Shown here in pieces: positions 46,273 through 56,739 of a stretch of 64,000 nt of DNA (its first letter is position 1; the number at the start of each line of letters is the position of its first letter). Source of the DNA: Chrysogorgia sp. JL179-B06 (lineage: Eukaryota > Cnidaria > Anthozoa > Scleralcyonacea > Chrysogorgiidae); NCBI GenBank assembly GCA_035772405.1, contig JAYKKM010000337.1, forward strand, positions 1,872,501-1,936,500. The letters are read 5' to 3'. A program made the translations under genes and the position numbers. The notes below the pieces were generated by a model. The model saw only the letters and a program-made list of their open reading frames with translations. It did not search any database and had not been told where the DNA came from.

Positions 46273-46453
46273 AGACCTCTTTCATAATGGCGGCCAGTTT
46301 AAATATTCTTGTACATGCATGCAAATTAGCCTTTCTGGCCTCGTTACAAAGCGAAGATTCTTTGGAATTACAGACACACGAACGAGGTCAGAAAGGCTAA
46401 TTTAAATGAATATAAAAGAATATTTAATTTGGGTGCCATTATGAAAGAGGTCT
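46273..46453. mobile_element. Hairpin MITE, 20 bp terminal repeats
   Basis: AGACCTCTTTCATAATGGCG (46273-46292) is inverted at 46435-46453. The inner arms TAGCCTTTCTGGCCTCGTT and AACGAGGTCAGAAAGGCTA also pair, so the whole 181 bp can fold on itself. Confidence 0.8.
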
Positions 46454-46867
46454 AGAGGGTTAGTCATTGGTTTATTCTTTTAATCAATCAATCACAAAAT
46501 GAGTTTTTCGACCCATTTTTCGTTACGGTTGGCATCTTGATATCACACCATGTTTTCTGTAAGCTTCTATTATGTTCTTTCTGACTTTTCTGTGTGACGC
46601 GTGATAGCTTGCATGCGAAGGTGCGCCTGCGGTAACACTATTTTGGATTTCTTAATTGGATTTCGTTCTCAAAGAAGTTGCTTTGCCAAATAGGAAACAT
46701 CAATTTAGCGGAATATTCTTTTATACAGCGGAACATTCTATTTTATTCTATATATATATTCTATTATATTCTATATATATATATATATTTGCACACGAAC
46801 AGTGTAATGGGCAGGACTTGGCGACGACGATCTTCCTGCATAAAAGCTCGGGGATATACAGCGTTTA

Positions 46868-46955
46868 AGTAACTTTGAGAATGTATTAATATTGCAAGTG
46901 CATTGAGATGACTGTATAATGCTCCCAAAACGTTATTATTATTATTATTATTAAT
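46868..46955 (+). mobile_element. LINE 3' end with (ATT)n tail
   Basis: AGTAACTTTGAGAATGTATTA, TGCATTGAGATGACTGTATA and ATGCTCCCAAAACG, then ATT repeats. It is a diverged member of the family at 39587-39695. Confidence 0.6.
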
Positions 46956-47454
46956 ATTCGTTTCGAACTGAGAGTGAAATGTTTAATATACATCCAATAT
47001 GGTCGTTTAATATTTGTCGAAGTAATCAAAACAACATAAATTTTTAATGTATATCATTTAGTTAAAATTATTTAATCGGTATATAAAATATCAGATATAA
47101 AAAATGATAGAATTAACTATAATTACGATTCAAGGTATTTTGACTGACTGGCCCATAGATATGTATATACGGGTAGAATATTGTATAATATATATATGTG
47201 TAAACAAGTATAGCTATAAAATACCTTTTATCTGAATGCATTCGATAATTTATTTATCACCAATCACATATACTTAAAACACAAGAACGTTCATTTCCAA
47301 TGTGTATAAGCAACATAATTCATAGAATATGGAAGTATTTTCAGACGAAATCACGATGGAAGTTGCTCTATAGACATTTTTAGAAAAATGTTTGTTGAAC
47401 TGCTGTCACAGAACAAGTCGTCACATTTAATTTTTGTTTTTAAAAGAAAAATTA

Positions 47455-47840
47455 AGTTACTCAGATGAAGCTTGTCCAAGGGACTGAGGGACTTCTTAAG
47501 AAGAGGTTGTGATGTAATCGACCTAAGTTTTGGGAGTGAGTTCCAAAGTTTCGGTGCAGCAGCTGAAAACGACCTGTCCTCCAGAGTCGGTAGTGTTCTC
47601 TGTTTGATCTCAGGCCGTAACTATAGGTTTAGATTTAACAAGGGCTAGGTCTGAAATATACTTAGGAGCTAGTTGCAATAAAAGAGGCGTAATATATGGC
47701 AACATCTGTGCGCCTGTTCAACCAATCTTGCCGCAGAGTTTTGTACTCGTTGGAGCTTGGATATAGTTGAGAATTGTGAAGGCCATACAGCAAGCTGTTG
47801 TCATGCAATTGTCTAAACGGCTTGTACAAGGGCATGTATG
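47455..47840 (-). pseudogene. LINE reverse-transcriptase C-terminal remnant
   Basis: On the minus strand, broken frames give LQAPTSTKLCGKIG..., ITPLLLQLAPKYISDLALVK, then after a shift DRSFSAAAPKLWNSLPKLRS and ITSQPLLKKSLSPLDK. This order (LQ...AAR, L.P.YI.DL, RSFS.AAPKLWNSLP) is that of CR1/L2-group C termini. Stops and frameshifts show decay. Confidence 0.65.
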
Positions 47841-47937
47841 TATTAGTAGAGTTTTTCGTGCCACTAGTGGCGTTTATTGTGTTTTGTTTTTTTCACATCA
47901 TAATGCAGTTATTTGATGTTTTAGATTGACAAGAGTT

Positions 47938-49003
47938 GAAAATGGGCTAACATTTGGCCGATATCGGTATAAAAACACAACATGGGTACAATACACAATT
48001 TATTGGCTATATATGGTATTAAATGAAAGATACATTCATGTAGATTATGATAAAACATGAATTGTATACCAGTTAGCAGCTAGTTAATAATTTAATAGCT
48101 TACATAATAAGTACATATATGATCAGGAACCGATGGGAAAACAGTGATATATCAACCAAAACTAGTTCTAATGATACGAAACTTGGTAAAACATCTAACC
48201 AAAGACAGATCTGTGTTCTATAGTAAAATCAGGGGTTATGGTGAGATATTTAAAAAATCAAATTTTCTAAAATTCACAAATAGGTCGTGGTTCGGTACTT
48301 ACCGTGGAGATAAGTTTATGATTTTACTACAGAACACAGATCTGTCTTTGGTTAGATGTTTCACCAAGTTTGGTATCATTAGAACTAGTTTTGGTTGATA
48401 TATCACTGTTTTCCCATCGGTACCTGATCATATGTACTCATTATGTAAGCTATTAAATGATTAAAGTGCCACTACGATGAAAATAGCATAGCATAGAATA
48501 GTATTTCAGGGTCGAAAGTGATCATCGAAAAATTGTATTTTGAAGTAAGTATTTTAAGCTCTGAAATCACTATTATTTAGGCCACCATTACTAAAAACGT
48601 GTTCCAAGTGAGCCCGCAATTTCAAAAGGTAATTTGTTTATGACGTCAGATTCTCAATGCTACGCCTGAATTTCAGTCGAGGTTACTTGTTTTCTTGTTT
48701 TCTTCGAGAAGTAGATGAAATGTTTAGCCTTTCAGACGAAGAATTTGAAAAAACGACCTTGATTTACTTGAAGAATTAGCCATGTGGAGTCTTCGCGTTG
48801 AGAATCTGACGTCGATAGGTAAAAATTTGATCGTAGTGGCACTTTAACTAGCTGCTAACTGGTATACACTCATCAACTGGTATCAATTCATGTTTTATCA
48901 TAATCTACATGAATGAGCTTTCATTTAATACCATATATAGCCAATAAATTGTGTATTGTACCATTGTTTTTATACATATCGGCCAAATTGTAGCCCATTT
49001 TCA
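47938..49003. mobile_element. Large foldback element interrupted by a MITE
   Basis: The left arm 47938-48231 pairs with the right arm 48319-48460 plus 48848-49003. Examples are AAAGACAGATCTGTGTTCTA against its complement, GATATATCAACCAAAACTAG, TTGGCTATATATGGTATTAA and AAATGGGCTA. The arms are about 295 bases and nearly identical. The right arm is split by the 379-bp element at 48465-48843. No transposase is encoded. Confidence 0.85.
48465..48843. mobile_element. MITE with AGTGCC termini and TTAA target duplication
   Basis: It starts AGTGCCACTACGATGAAAAT and ends AATTTGATCGTAGTGGCACT, flanked by TTAA at 48461-48464 and 48844-48847. The intact opposite arm of the host palindrome shows the empty site with a single TTAA, which proves the boundaries. 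TTAA duplication is a hallmark of piggyBac-type transposition, though other families can share it. The interior has no transposase. Confidence 0.85.
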
Positions 49004-49486
49004 CGTATTTGCCCCTCTAAAAATTGGTGAACAACCTTGCGTGACCTAAACTGGTTGCTTCGTTTCGAAACCCTGATTGGCATCACGTTTTCGACTTCAA
49101 ATTCAATACGAAAGCATATCGTCGACTTGAACATGACGTTTGTAATTGGTTTCAGTTAACTTCTTGAAAAGCCAGGCCACAGTTAATTTGGCGCCACGGA
49201 GCGCTGCTGTGAGCTCTCTGACGTCAATCTGACGTCAACTCTGGTTTGTTATTGCGGCGTTTTCATTTTCTCCCGCTGAATAACTCTTACGCACCGCAGA
49301 TGTTCGTCACCTTTGTGAAATATCTCTGCTATAACCAACCGAACCCAGGGAAACTTGCTTAAAATCGGAAAGCTAGCTTCACTATAATTATAGCGTATTG
49401 TAAGGCGGAGCTTGAGAATCAATTTTGGAAGCTATTCTTTTTGTGTTTTATTTTTGGCGTTAAATTGTGTCATTTCCTTGACGTCA
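48642..49486. promoter_or_regulatory. Cluster of perfect CRE palindromes
   Basis: TGACGTCA occurs at 48642-48649 (inside the MITE), 49219-49226, 49230-49237 and 49479-49486, with a TTTGGCGCCA E2F-like site near 49189. The pair at 49219/49230 is spaced 11 bp start to start, about one helical turn. It lies 1.7-2.6 kb upstream of the BH3 gene at 51223. CREB/ATF binding is inferred from consensus. Confidence 0.35.
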
Positions 49487-49489
49487 CAG

Positions 49490-50585
49490 GTGATATTTAT
49501 AAGTACTTGCTGCACTGGTTATTCACTCGAAACTTTTATGTGAATAGTCAAAGTGGCATTTGGAGTCGCTCCGAAGAAACACTACACCGAAGTATATTTT
49601 CTCATACTTGGTTCACTTCTTTGTGGACATACAATACATTGCTACCTCTATATCATTGTCAAACCAAGCTTGCAAGAAGGTAAGAATATGGATTACATGA
49701 AATCTTCTTCAACATTTAGCTACGTGCCATGTCGTATTTAGGCAGACGCCATTCTCAGTTGCAATATGGACGTGGTGCACAATGACATAAGTGATTATTA
49801 CGCACCTATTTTCGGTCATAAAATTTAGGATTGTCGAAAGCTCGAAGCTTTTCCGTGAATTTCCATGACTTGTCGGTATTTTGCGACCAGTTTGCTTTCC
49901 CCTAGTTCTTGCTTTCACTGTAGTTATTTTAAAGCCATTGGTAAACATACGATATTAAAATGCAAAATCGTATTTTTATGTAACAGCTTCGAGGTGAAAT
50001 TTAAGCTTTGGTTTTAATTTGTTCCGACAATTATCGCCTTTAGTTATCCAAAATGTTTATCAATCTGGAGTGTTGTGATGCTATACATGTTGCGCGAATG
50101 TTGCGGGGGAAACGGGTGGCCTATAATAAGGGGAGAAACAGGGTTAGAGCAACGTTGTTCATGTATTAATGACATAGCAAACAATGGGCTTAAATCCGCA
50201 TCTATATATCACCTTAATGACAATGCTCTACAGCAATACATTTTTAAAGTTATTTATACTACTACATATATAACTAATACATGTATAACTAATACAGCTA
50301 GAATAACTACACTAAAACTATTAATTTGTAAAAACGAAAGTCTTATAAGTCCTGACTGACTGACATATCATGACGCAGTTTAATATGTTGTACGAATGTA
50401 CGGTATAGTTATAATATATGTTGATATCATACTAGTAAATATAGCTACATATGATTTAATGATACGTGACCATGACAGACTATACGGCTTACTGTGATTG
50501 GTTAAGATCAATTTGAAGAAAAACATATTCGCTTGATTGAACTTCATTCTATTGCTGTCACGTTTTGGTTTGTCGACCGCAGTAA
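49490..50585. other. No gene recognised
   Basis: The overlapping short ORFs 49441-49683, 49553-49741 and 50075-50359 show no domain. A short ATACATGTATAACTAATAC duplication lies near 50268-50300. Confidence 0.35.
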
Positions 50586-50825
50586 GGCTAAAATAGATCA
50601 CTCAAAAGGACCTTCCATTTTCAAGTACTAGTCTTAGCGGAATCCTAATCCTAACCTTGATCCTAACCTTAATCCTAACCTTGATCCTAACCTTAATCCT
50701 AACCCTAATCCTAACCCTAACCTTGATCCTAACCTTAAACCTAACCCTAACCGCTAACCTTAATCTAATCAAAAATAAAGACCAAACAAAACCAGAAAGG
50801 TCCTTTTGAGTGATCCGTTTTAGCC
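50586..50825. mobile_element. Element with 29 bp TIRs and a telomere-like core
   Basis: The left repeat at 50586-50614 and the right repeat at 50797-50825 match inverted at 27 of 29 positions (GATCACTCAAAAGGACCTT is shared). Between them, 50640-50760 is a degenerate array of CCTAAC/CCTAAT/CCTTGAT units close to the metazoan telomere repeat. No ORF. A MITE that carries or has captured telomeric sequence is the likely explanation. Confidence 0.75.
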
Positions 50826-51222
50826 ATATCCAATAAGCGAGCTATTTAAGTATCTGTGAAGTGCAAAGTATTCAGCGGCTTTACAATACAGTGGTGTTAC
50901 TCAGCAACAGAACTTAACTCATCAGTGGCGTTTTCAGATTGAGGACGGCGTAAAATTATTTATTCTCTTAATCTCTTTACAGCTATTAACTAAGTTTCAA
51001 AGCAATCTATTTAGCTCGGTCGTTATTTTAACATCTTCTCTTTTTTTGTTGACAGACTTCTGTGGTCTGTGGAACACGAACTTGAATACTTTCCATTGGA
51101 AACGGTTAGGCCAAGCCTTGCACTGCCAGTTCAAAAAAGAGTTGTCCGTGTGCTCAACTCCATCCAACGAGAGGAAACTGAAACACAAACTTATATTTCC
51201 AGTACATCTTTAATTTACACCC

Positions 51223-51447
51223 ATGGATGCTCCGTCAATTCAAGCTTTAAACCACGATGAAGCCGTGGTTTATGTTGCCAAAACACTTGCACAGCTCGGC
51301 GACGAACTCGATAAGCACGACGCATATCGTTATCGGCGCTATGGCAACCACGTCGTCAGAGCCAACTTGATATGTGTCAGTTTCACCATTGTGTTAGCAG
51401 TCTCTGCTTATTGTTTCAATGGAAGAGTGGCCAGGATCCCGTCATAG
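51223..51447 (+). CDS. Small tail-anchored BH3-only-like protein (copy 3)
   Basis: A 74-residue protein, likely a BH3-only apoptosis regulator. The BH3 core is LAQLGDEL at residues 22-29, with anchors V18, L22, L25 and L29 and G26-D27. The linker is rich in Tyr and Arg (AYRYRRYG). A hydrophobic helix spans about 47-65, followed by a short basic tail (NGRVARIPS), consistent with a mitochondrial tail anchor. The ATG has a strong context (CCCATGG). A good splice acceptor (TTTTTTTGTTGACAG) ends near 51055, and the 5' leader contains an out-of-frame ORF (51069-51260) that overlaps the start, so upstream-ORF control is possible. Length and layout match copies 1 and 2; sequence outside the BH3 core is much less conserved. 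Confidence 0.75.
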   Translation: MDAPSIQALNHDEAVVYVAKTLAQLGDELDKHDAYRYRRYGNHVVRANLICVSFTIVLAVSAYCFNGRVARIPS

Positions 51448-51779
51448 TCAACCGTGTGACGTTTAGGGATGTTTTTATTGCTAAGGTTTCAAACTACTTA
51501 GCGAAGGCTATAGGGAACTGATACCTGCCGCCGGGGGTCGGAGATTTACCCGGTGTGCAAACCTCCGGTACGGTGATTCGAATTGGTCGCGCTGCGAAAT
51601 CATGATGTAAACGATAATTCTTTTCAATTTTGGAGGGAGAATTTACTTAAATAATGAATGGTTGATCATAATAATGATGTATTTGATGTATATAATTGTT
51701 GTGTATACATATATACTAATAACATTATTTATTTGTCTGAAGAAGTATTTTCAATTATATTCATGAAAAGTGTCAATCT

Positions 51780-51994
51780 CAGGGTCTTCCTGAGCAAAAT
51801 CATAATATATATTGTCAGCCGAAAATTTCATCTTCATTACGCTTTTCGCTATCAAAGTTACCGGATGTGATGTCACAAGAGGCAACAAAAATGCCTCTTG
51901 TGACATCACATCCGATAACTTCAACAGCAAAAAAGTCCATGAAGATGAACTTTTCGGCTGACAAGATATATAATGATTTTTCTCAGGAAGACCC
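51780..51994. mobile_element. Foldback element with perfect inner hairpin
   Basis: GGGTCTTCCTGAG...ATTGTCAGCCGAAAATTTCA is inverted in the second half. The centre GTGATGTCACAAGAGGCA-ACAAAAA-TGCCTCTTGTGACATCAC is perfect. The two overlapping ORFs here are only its two strands. Confidence 0.8.
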
Positions 51995-52116
51995 AAATAT
52001 TGCGAATATGTAAAATCCACAAACGTGAGATAGCCACTTTAAATTTTGTGAGAAAAGTTGTTGCGTATTTAATTCATGTTACAAATTAAAGAATGTATAC
52101 AGGCCGGAGTTAAAGT

Positions 52117-52340
52117 GCCTGTAACTGGGGTATTTTATAAATTTGTAACATTTGAATTTTGTGGAAAAATGTAAATTTCATCTTCATAGACTTTTTTGCC
52201 TAAAGTTGACGAAAGTGTCAACTTTAACAGCAAAAAAGTCTATGAAGACGAAATTTTCATTACATTACATCAAGATATATTAAGTTTTTCCGGCGAATTC
52301 AAAGATTACAAATATATAAAATCAAGCAATCTGATGAATC
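52117..52340. mobile_element. Related foldback element
   Basis: It begins AAAGTGCCTGTAACTGGGG. The central arms (52174-52210 and 52216-52255) read TTTCATCTTCATAGACTTTT and its complement around AGTTGACGAAAGTGTCAACT. The motif TTCATCTTCAT.GACTTTTTTGC is shared with the element at 51780-51994. Confidence 0.7.
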
Positions 52341-52980
52341 TGATAAAATATACAGCCGCCATCTTTTTCGGTTTCTAGAAGAAGAAATAAACTTACTTGA
52401 AGTATTATACAGATTACATTTTATACTGATTACATGTACCGCGGGCTACATTGACAATTTTCAAATCAAACTTCTTTAAAGCACTTTAATAAAGTGAAGA
52501 CTTCTCGTCAAATCATTCCTTTTAATTTGGTTATATTACTTCAAGTTTAATTTAATATGCCAGTTTATGGTAACGTTGGACTCCAGAAAGACATTAGTAG
52601 ACTTATTATGGAGTTAAACATGTGTCATCTTGTCATCCAAGGACGCTGAAGCGCCTGATTAAACAAAACTGAACAGGTAACTAGGTAAGTCAGTGACAAA
52701 TCATAAATACAGTAATTAATGTGTTCTAAAATGCTTTAAATTGGTAAATAAAACTTAGTTAGAGGCTAGTAATGTATCAGTCAATTCTAGATGTGCCCAT
52801 CCCAACCGCTTCGACTATTCCTTGAATTTTCTAATCAGCAGATTTATTTATTATGAACATGCAAGTCAATTAAGCAATCTGTTGTGACATTAAATAATAT
52901 TTTGGCCTGGAAGCAGGTGCTTAGATCCAATTTAATTGGTATCTAACGATCTAAGGCCAAGTAAAACAAATTAGTTGGTT

Positions 52981-53287
52981 AGGCCACATTAAAAATTACT
53001 TGTTTAGCATCCACCCATTCCAAATTTTCCAGGTCGGGAGGGAGGTTTTTTATTTATTTTTTTGTATTTCAAACCGACTGACAAAGCAAACCGGATTTAC
53101 AATTTCAGTTACACTTTTGTCTGATCATGTTTCATTGAGGTACCTGACACAATCAGTGGAGACTGTCAATGCTCAAATGGACAGTAAAACATGAGTAATA
53201 AAAAGAAAAAAAGAAAAAGAAAATTGAGGTTGGGACATTTCCCAGGTCGGGCGGGGATGCTAAACAAGTAATTTTTTTATGTGGCCT
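52981..53287. mobile_element. MITE with ~33 bp terminal inverted repeats
   Basis: Left AGGCCACATTAAAAATTACT plus TGTTTAGCATCC; right GGATGCTAAACAAGTAATTT plus TATGTGGCCT. A sub-terminal CAGGTCGGGAGGG/CAGGTCGGGCGGG pair is direct. A related right end (GTCGGGCAGGGATGCTAACC) appears at about 53767-53790. Confidence 0.75.
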
Positions 53288-53355
53288 TAGCATCCTTTTC
53301 TCAAAAAATTTATGGTAGGTGGGTGGTTTTTATTTTTACTTTTATTTTTATGTAC

Positions 53356-53492
53356 CTTAGTGTGAGGGTACCTAGTGTGAGGGAGCATACCTAGGGTGAG
53401 GGAGCATACCTAGGGTGAGGGAGCATACCTAGGGTGAGGGAGCATATACCTAGGGTGAGGGAGCATACCTAGGGTGAGGGAGCATACCTATG
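53356..53492. repeat. Minisatellite, ~20 bp unit, about 7 copies
   Basis: The unit CCTAGGGTGAGGGAGCATA is repeated head to tail; the first copies read CTTAGTGTGAGGG and one copy has an extra TA. Confidence 0.95.
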
Positions 53493-53876
53493 GCAGCTTA
53501 TCGCTCCACCGTGTTCACAACTATTAGACCAAGCCACTGGCATTGCTATTTCTGATCTTTAATTTGATTTCATAGGAAATAAACTGCAACAATTCTAAGA
53601 GAACCAAGTCTTAACACTGAATATCCATTGTAGACAAATGTTAAAGTATACCAAACGGTTCGGAACAGCTCGTCAAGCTTGTAAGATGCGCACTTCCGCT
53701 CGAAATTCAGCAAAATATTTTACATTTGGATAAAATAAAAAATATCATGGTCAGGACGTTTCCTATGGTCGGGCAGGGATGCTAACCAACTATTTATTTT
53801 ACTTGATCTAATTGGTATCCAACGCTGCTACGTCTATAACAACTAGCAACTCTTGAACATGAACATTCTTAAAACT

Positions 53877-54590
53877 ACCGTATATCACGGCGTACAAGTC
53901 GACCAGGCACATAAGTCGACGCCCTAATTTTTGGGCAAAAAATTGTGATTTTTATGATACCCTGTGTATAAGTCGAGTCCCCAAATTAAATAGTTACTGG
54001 TAGCAGACACAGAGTAATATTTACGGAAATTTTAATAGCGTAATACAACGAATCTTTAAAAAATAAAATGGAAGTATTTTATGGAAACAAATAAATACGC
54101 TTTTCATCGATCCTATGGCTATTGTATTTACAACTTATTCTATAATAGTATGCTAGTCTTATAAAGCAGAATGGATATTACAAACAAAGATTAAATTATA
54201 TATATATGGTATCCACTTGGCTAGCTGGTATCCACTTGGCTAGTTTCGGCCAGTGGCAATTCGATCCACTATCAGAACGAGCTTTTCGTTAACGCCATAC
54301 TTATATCCAGCATACGTCCAGCAGCAGAGACTGCAGAGTTATTTGAGTTTTTGGCAAAGTCTACTCTATAACCTTTAATTTGAAACTTGTTTCGTACTTT
54401 CTTCGTTTTAACAGCATGTCGATGTTGTATATTTACTATTTATGCTAGCAGGAGTAATATTTACACGTGTCGATTTTACCCATTTCCTGACCCATAGAGA
54501 GGACTAACAGTTTATCCATTCTATGATTGCATGACCCTTCGTATAAGTCGAGGTCGGATTTTTGACATCAATTTTTGGTACTGGTATTTA
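53877..54590. mobile_element. Possible DNA transposon remnant with GTCGA-rich ends
   Basis: The left part ACCGTATATCACGGCGTACAAG, CATAAGTCGACGCCC and GTATAAGTCGAG is partly echoed at the right (CGTATAAGTCGAGGTCGG, ATTTTTG). The TATAAGTCGA motif at both ends suggests degenerate terminal repeats. A direct duplication of GGTATCCACTTGGCTAG lies at 54208-54242. No transposase frame. Confidence 0.4.
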
Positions 54591-54603
54591 ATTTTTACTT
54601 TAA

Positions 54604-54705
54604 TTTAATTAATTCTAGGACTGCAATAATTGGCGTACGCTGTTGCGGCAACCCTGCCACTTTCATTATGTAACTATAGAGTTGGCGAAGCATAATAAAT
54701 TTTTT
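54604..54705 (+). mobile_element. LINE 3' tail with poly(T)-interrupted end
   Basis: GGACTGCAATAATTGGCGTAC, TGTTGCGGCAACCCTG and GGCGAAGCATAATAAA match the 3' ends at 26915-26999 and 19015-19172. Confidence 0.55.
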
Positions 54706-55009
54706 TTTTGCCCAGGGGTGGGGCCTTGGCACACTACGTCTTTCCTCAGGGTATACACACTACGTCTTTCCTCAGCGTCTTTCCTGGGGTATAGCAATTT
54801 CTCCCAAAACTGAATTGTCTAATGCCTGATCCGACTGGAATTGACTGATACATAAACTCAGGCTTTGTCACCTAAAATTACCTAGGCGTGCGATTTTTGC
54901 TCAAGTTGTGTTCCCCCATTGTTTCACCTCTGACACAAAGACATTTCACCCCAATGTGAAGTTGTTTCAGCAAAGTGTTTCTTGTGGGGATGTACAGGGG
55001 TATATAGAG

Positions 55010-55310
55010 AGATATACAGTAGAGTCAGAGATAGTGAGACAGATAGAGAGAGATAGATATAGAGAGATATAGATGGAGAGATATATAGATATAGATATAT
55101 ATAGATATATAGATATAGAGAGAGATAGATAGATAGATACTAGCTAGATTGAGAGAGAGATAGAGATATATATATATATAGATATATAGATATAGAGATA
55201 GATAGATAGATAGATACTAGCTAGATTGAGAGAGAGATAGAGAGAGATATAGATAGAGAGATACAGTAGAGAGATACAGTAGAGAGAGATAGAGATAGAT
55301 AGAGAGATAT
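55010..55310. repeat. GAGA/GATA microsatellite
   Basis: A degenerate array of AGAGATAGAGAGATAGATAG with an internal duplication of TAGATACTAGCTAGATTGAG (55134 and 55210). Confidence 0.9.
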
Positions 55311-55559
55311 TTGAATTTCACCTTTACGGTATTTGAATACGGTTATTTCAATAAGTTACAAATTAAACTTCTTTACATGAAAGCCGTATTATTAAAAATA
55401 ATTAGAAAAATTGCTATCTAACAGCAATTATTTCAACACTTAATACAACAATAAATATTTTTACAATTTTGAATTAAAAAAAAAAATTTAGAAAAATAAA
55501 TATTGAATAAGCTGACTGTTTCCGTGTATGCAGATAGTTTATTTTTGAATTGATGTTTA

Positions 55560-55954
55560 TTCGGCAAGAGCTTGAGCTCATTTGGAAGTGAGTTCCAAAG
55601 TTTTGCCCCTCTATAGGAAAAACTTTTCTTACAATACAGTACTTTGTTTTTGGAATACGAGTAATAATTAAATTATCATCACTTTATCATCACATATATC
55701 TATCATCACATATACCTACAGTATATGAGTTAATTTCATCCACCAATGATATTATTCATAATAACACATATCCTTTTACTTCTTCTGACAAACAGTCGAT
55801 CCCAGTTTAATTGATTTAATATATCGCTTGACCTGACATCATATCCTTGAAAAGTAATGATGCGAGCCACACGATTTTGCAGTTTTTGTAATTTGCTGGA
55901 AAGGCCCTTATTCAAATTTGCCCATACGGCATCACAATAATCAAATATTGGCAA
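55560..55954 (-). pseudogene. LINE reverse-transcriptase C-terminal remnant
   Basis: The minus ORF 55736-55954 reads PIFDYCDAVWANLNKGLSSK, LQKLQNRVARIITF, then ILNQLNWDRLFVRRSKRICV. This is the YCD.VW...LQ.LQNRAARII...L.W..L..RR..R pattern of a CR1/jockey-group thumb. Further 3', after a gap, FSYRGAKLWNSLPNELK is encoded near 55570-55620. It is interrupted and dead. Confidence 0.75.
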
Positions 55955-55970
55955 GATAAGTGAATTGGAA

Positions 55971-56096
55971 ATGGAGTCAGAGATAGAGAGATACTACAGT
56001 AGATAAATTGAGAGAGAGAGCCAGAGATAGAGAGAGATAGAGAGATAGAGATACATGTACTATAGAGATCAGATATAGATAGAGAGAGAGAGAGAT
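55971..56096. repeat. GAGA-rich microsatellite
   Basis: Degenerate GAGATAGAGA repeats similar to 55010-55310, on the far side of the LINE remnant. The minus ORF 55912-56130 (SLSLSIS) is this repeat. Confidence 0.9.
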
Positions 56097-56214
56097 AAAC
56101 AACTAATAAAATTAAATTGTAATCAAACACAAAAATGTCTGTAAATCTTTTATGATCGTGTATAAATTATATTAAATGTGACATTTGGTATATGGCAGTA
56201 CATAATTATAACCT

Positions 56215-56325
56215 TTGCTCTCCATCTGAGTCTTGGTAGCTCAATGGTAAGAGTGTCTCACCAGCAATAAGATGGTTACAGGTTTCGACTCTATCCAGGC
56301 CTCTGAGGATTTGGGCTTGATGATC
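56215..56325 (+). mobile_element. Diverged tRNA-derived SINE
   Basis: TTTGCTCTCCATCTGAGTCTT, GGTAGCTCAATGGTAAGAG (A box), GGTTACAGGTTTCGACTC (B box with an inserted T) and CTCTGAGGATTTGGGCTTGA. Same family as 5203-5322. Confidence 0.65.
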
Positions 56326-56739
56326 GTATTGTCCAAAAATAGGAAAGTTGATGTGAAATTTCTATGGGTCATATAAGAATAAATTCAGGGGTGTCGCCAA
56401 GGGGGACTCGGGGGGACAAGTTTTCTTCAAGACTGATTTCTAGTTCTTCTAAATCCGGAGAGAAATGCTTGGAGGGTGGTGTGTGTTAGGTCCACATGAT
56501 ACTTTGGATTAGGATTAAAGTTTGTGACTTAATTTTAGGGTTTGCACTGCCATAAATGTAGTTTCACTTCTGCTGGAAAGCAAGCTATTCTGCCTGTGTG
56601 GTCTCCAAGCCATTCTGCCTGTGTGGTCTCCAAGCCATTTCACCAATTATGCAGCAATCTGCGATGAGGTATGGTGATCACTGAATAAATTGGTATATAC
56701 TTCATGGTAACATTACATATAGTCATACTTATGATTCAT

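Noticed and set aside
50640..50760. Chromosome end or fusion point marked by telomeric repeats
   Set aside because: The repeats are degenerate, short and enclosed by terminal inverted repeats, which fits a mobile element better.
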